A stretch of 16,862 bases of DNA, from positions 1-16,862 of the forward strand of contig JALXCH010000376.1 of assembly GCA_026991005.1 (NCBI GenBank), read 5' to 3'. Position 1 is the first letter of the stretch. Every line of letters starts with the position of its first letter. Shown here one piece after another: positions 14,994-16,862 of this stretch. This DNA comes from Calditrichia bacterium. Lineage in GTDB: Bacteria > Calditrichota > Calditrichia > RBG-13-44-9. The position numbers and the translations under genes are program-made. Under the pieces are notes generated by a model that was not told the origin of the DNA, made no database searches, and worked only from the letters and a program-made list of their open reading frames with translations.

Positions 14994-15021
14994 CAACCAT
15001 AAGTATTTGTGAGAAGAAATT

Positions 15022-15060
15022 ACCGGGGTGGCCAAAGTTTTTGCTGCCCCGGTTTTTTTT
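15022..15060 (+). terminator. Rho-independent terminator after the nitric oxide reductase gene
   Basis: ACCGGGG (15022-15028) pairs with CCCCGGT (15047-15053), with eight Ts running from 15053 to 15060. It starts 28 nt after the stop codon and separates the regulator/reductase unit from mfd. Bases 15061-15288 are A/T-rich and show no gene. Confidence 0.9.
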
Positions 15061-15288
15061 ATGTAATTTCGCAATTTTTAGCTCAAAAATAATGAGTGTC
15101 TGTATTTTCTTGCATCAAGTACAAAATATGGTTTTATCCTTTCAGATGAGTGCACAATTTTGTGTAGAGACACAGGGAATTTCTGTTCCATCCTGGTTTC
15201 GTTGAATCCTTCTTTTTTCCCGGGGAACTTTGTGTTAATTTTTGCTTTTACGAGAACAGGGTTCTGATGTGGAAGGTAAAACGATTTT

Positions 15289-16862
15289 ATGCTCAAATTA
15301 AAATCCATTTTATTTGAATTACCGGTTTTTCGGCAGTATCGCGTGGCGCTTTTTGCTAACAACAAACTGCACATAAAGGGTGTACGCGGTTCTGCTTTAA
15401 GTTTTATGCTGGATTACACGGCGGAACTGCTGGAGAACAATCTGCTGGCAGTTGTGCCGGATACCGAGCAGGCAGAAATGCTGGCAGACGATTTACAGGG
15501 ACTTCTACCCGCCCGGCAGGTACTGTATTTCCCTCAGGCGGAAGTAGTCCCTTACGATCGGGGAAAATTTGCCCCGGCCATTCATAGCACCCGTTTAAAT
15601 GCGCTGGTTTCCCTCACCGAAAATCCCTATTCCGTCATCATCACCACTCCGGTGGGACTGATGCGGCGCATTCCCTCGCCGGAACAGATTAAACCCCAGA
15701 TTAGCTACCTGAAAGTGGGCGACCGGATTGAACGGGAATTTCTGATGGAGTGGCTCGTGGAATCAGGGTTTGAGCGGGTACCGGTAATTGAAGAAATCGG
15801 GCAATTTAGCGTGCGCGGCGGCATTCTGGATGTCTTCTCCTTCGAATCGGATGCGCCGTATCGTATTGAATTCTTTGATGAAGAAATCGAATCCATCCGG
15901 GAATTTGATGTGCTTTCGCAACTTTCCGTGCGGCAGGTGGAAAAAATCCGCATTGTGGGGCGGGAATTTAAGATGGAACACAACGCCACCCTGTTCGATT
16001 ATTTGAAACCCGGCTCGGTGGTGTTCTGGGAGGATGTGGAGCACATTCGCAAAATTGCGGAGGAATGGATGGATCATGCCCGTGCCATTCAGGCGCGTGA
16101 GGGAATTCCCGCCGAAGAACTTTCGCCCTACCTGCTGCCGGAAGAGCTGGAACGCCGCGCTCGTCCTTTTCGCCAGATTTTCCACGTCCATTTCCGCAAC
16201 GCCAAGGCGGTGGATGTGGATTTCGGGTTTCAGGCACCGCCCAAATTTCAGGGAAATTTTAAACTGTTCATCAAACACCTGGAAAAGCAGCTTGGCAGTA
16301 CTGCGCAGCCCGGAACACAAATGTACATTGTGTACGACAAACCTTCCCGTCGCGAACGGCTGGAGGAGATCATTTCTGAAGAAATGGGGCGTGTGCCTCC
16401 CATCCGGTTTGTGGAAGGGGACATTCATCGGGGATTTTCCCTTCCCGCCCAGCGGATGGAAATCCTCACCGAGCACGAAATTTTTAATCGCCTGAAATTG
16501 CGCAAACACCGGCGCAAACTGCGCGTAACCGGCAGCCTCATTCGCCAGTTGAATAGCCTGCAATACGGAGATTACGTGGTGCACGTGGATTACGGCATCG
16601 GTCGTTTTGTAGGCACCGAGCGGCTTACCGTGGCAGGAGTGCAAAAGGATTGCGTGAAGCTGGAGTACGCCAATCAGGATGTGCTGTACGTTACGCTGGA
16701 TAAATTGAATCGCATTCAAAAATATGTGAGCGAGGAAGGTTACAAACCCCAGCTTACCCGGCTGGGCAGTGCGGATTGGGAACGCACCAAAGAGCGCACC
16801 CGCAGAGCCACCGAAACTATCGCCCGGGATCTGGTGCAATTGTACGCCAAACGAATGAGCAG
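15289..16862 (+). CDS. mfd: Transcription-repair coupling factor Mfd, N-terminal part (cut by window end)
   Basis: About 524 codons are open to the window edge; full Mfd proteins are ~1100-1150 aa. Mfd removes RNA polymerase stalled at DNA lesions and recruits UvrA. Visible are the UvrB-like N-terminal region ('YFPQAEVVPYDRGKFAP' ~ residues 84-100, 'IITTPVGLMRRIP', 'VPVIEEIGQFSVRGGILDVFSF', 'PYRIEFFDEEIESIREFD'), and the CarD-like RNA polymerase-interacting domain from ~425 ('QYGDYVVHVDYGIGRFVG', 'VKLEYANQDVLYVTLDKLNRIQKYV'). The sequence stops at the segment before the translocase/helicase motifs. The ATG at 15289 begins the expected N-terminus; GGAAGG (15271-15276) is somewhat far (12 nt). 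It has its own transcription unit after the terminator at 15022-15060. A 358-codon frame on the opposite strand (16839-15763) is a codon-bias shadow. Confidence 0.95.
   Translation, partial: MLKLKSILFELPVFRQYRVALFANNKLHIKGVRGSALSFMLDYTAELLENNLLAVVPDTEQAEMLADDLQGLLPARQVLYFPQAEVVPYDRGKFAPAIHSTRLNALVSLTENPYSVIITTPVGLMRRIPSPEQIKPQISYLKVGDRIEREFLMEWLVESGFERVPVIEEIGQFSVRGGILDVFSFESDAPYRIEFFDEEIESIREFDVLSQLSVRQVEKIRIVGREFKMEHNATLFDYLKPGSVVFWEDVEHIRKIAEEWMDHARAIQAREGIPAEELSPYLLPEELERRARPFRQIFHVHFRNAKAVDVDFGFQAPPKFQGNFKLFIKHLEKQLGSTAQPGTQMYIVYDKPSRRERLEEIISEEMGRVPPIRFVEGDIHRGFSLPAQRMEILTEHEIFNRLKLRKHRRKLRVTGSLIRQLNSLQYGDYVVHVDYGIGRFVGTERLTVAGVQKDCVKLEYANQDVLYVTLDKLNRIQKYVSEEGYKPQLTRLGSADWERTKERTRRATETIARDLVQLYAKRMS

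Noticed and set aside
15763..16839. 358-codon open frame on the minus strand
   Set aside because: It lies wholly antisense to mfd, has the His/Phe/Gln-rich make-up typical of a codon-bias shadow, and has no recognisable domain.
1..16862. CRISPR arrays, tRNA or rRNA genes, insertion sequences
   Set aside because: No regularly spaced direct repeats, tRNA-like cloverleaf, rRNA sequence or transposase was seen on either strand.

Overview
The window (16.9 kb) looks like chromosome from a bacterium of the Fibrobacterota-Chlorobiota-Bacteroidota side of the tree, most like Calditrichota, Ignavibacteria or KSB1-type lineages. The pointers are a secreted protein ending in a 'NYPNPFNPTT' type A sorting domain (type IX secretion style), a CarboxypepD_reg/TonB-dependent outer-membrane receptor, and a periplasmic two-propeller sensor kinase. 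The assignment is inferred from gene content only; no rRNA is present.

Layout. (1) 126-1235 (+): exported, sorting-domain protein whose N-terminal third resembles the non-catalytic N-domain of GH13 amylases and has visibly different codon use from the rest. It ends at a strong hairpin terminator that probably also serves the facing unit. (2) 7834-1455 (-): a three-gene unit in transcription order TonB-dependent receptor, sensor histidine kinase with 14 Reg_prop blades, NarL-type response regulator. (3) 8184-9188 (+): a stand-alone SAM methyltransferase of the O-methyltransferase type. (4) 10131-9262 (-): a COG1237-like metallo-beta-lactamase-fold hydrolase with a well-formed promoter. Divergent from it is (5) a 51-codon small gene joined by an ATGA overlap to a beta-CASP RNase-type metallohydrolase (10373-11749, +) in which the motif 4 Asp is Asn. 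(6) 11750-12242: about 500 bp without a credible gene but with a 14-bp palindrome and two abutting stem-loops. (7) 12265-14993 (+): an NsrR/IscR-type Rrf2 regulator followed by a quinol-dependent nitric oxide reductase, then a rho-independent terminator. (8) 15289-end (+): the N-terminal ~524 codons of mfd, cut by the window edge.

The most coherent system is (7). The Rrf2 gene carries a perfect inverted repeat (10-bp arms, 4-bp spacer) that contains its own Shine-Dalgarno and reaches into its start codon. A diverged copy with the same arm/spacer geometry and a shared ATTCTAC half-site lies immediately downstream of the TATAAT of the nitric oxide reductase gene. This predicts autoregulation plus repression of the reductase by an Fe-S, NO-responsive regulator using an operator unlike the published NsrR and IscR consensus sequences that I can recall. 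The other notable observations are the composition break inside the first gene, the receptor-sensor-regulator unit, and the beta-CASP gene with its coupled small partner.
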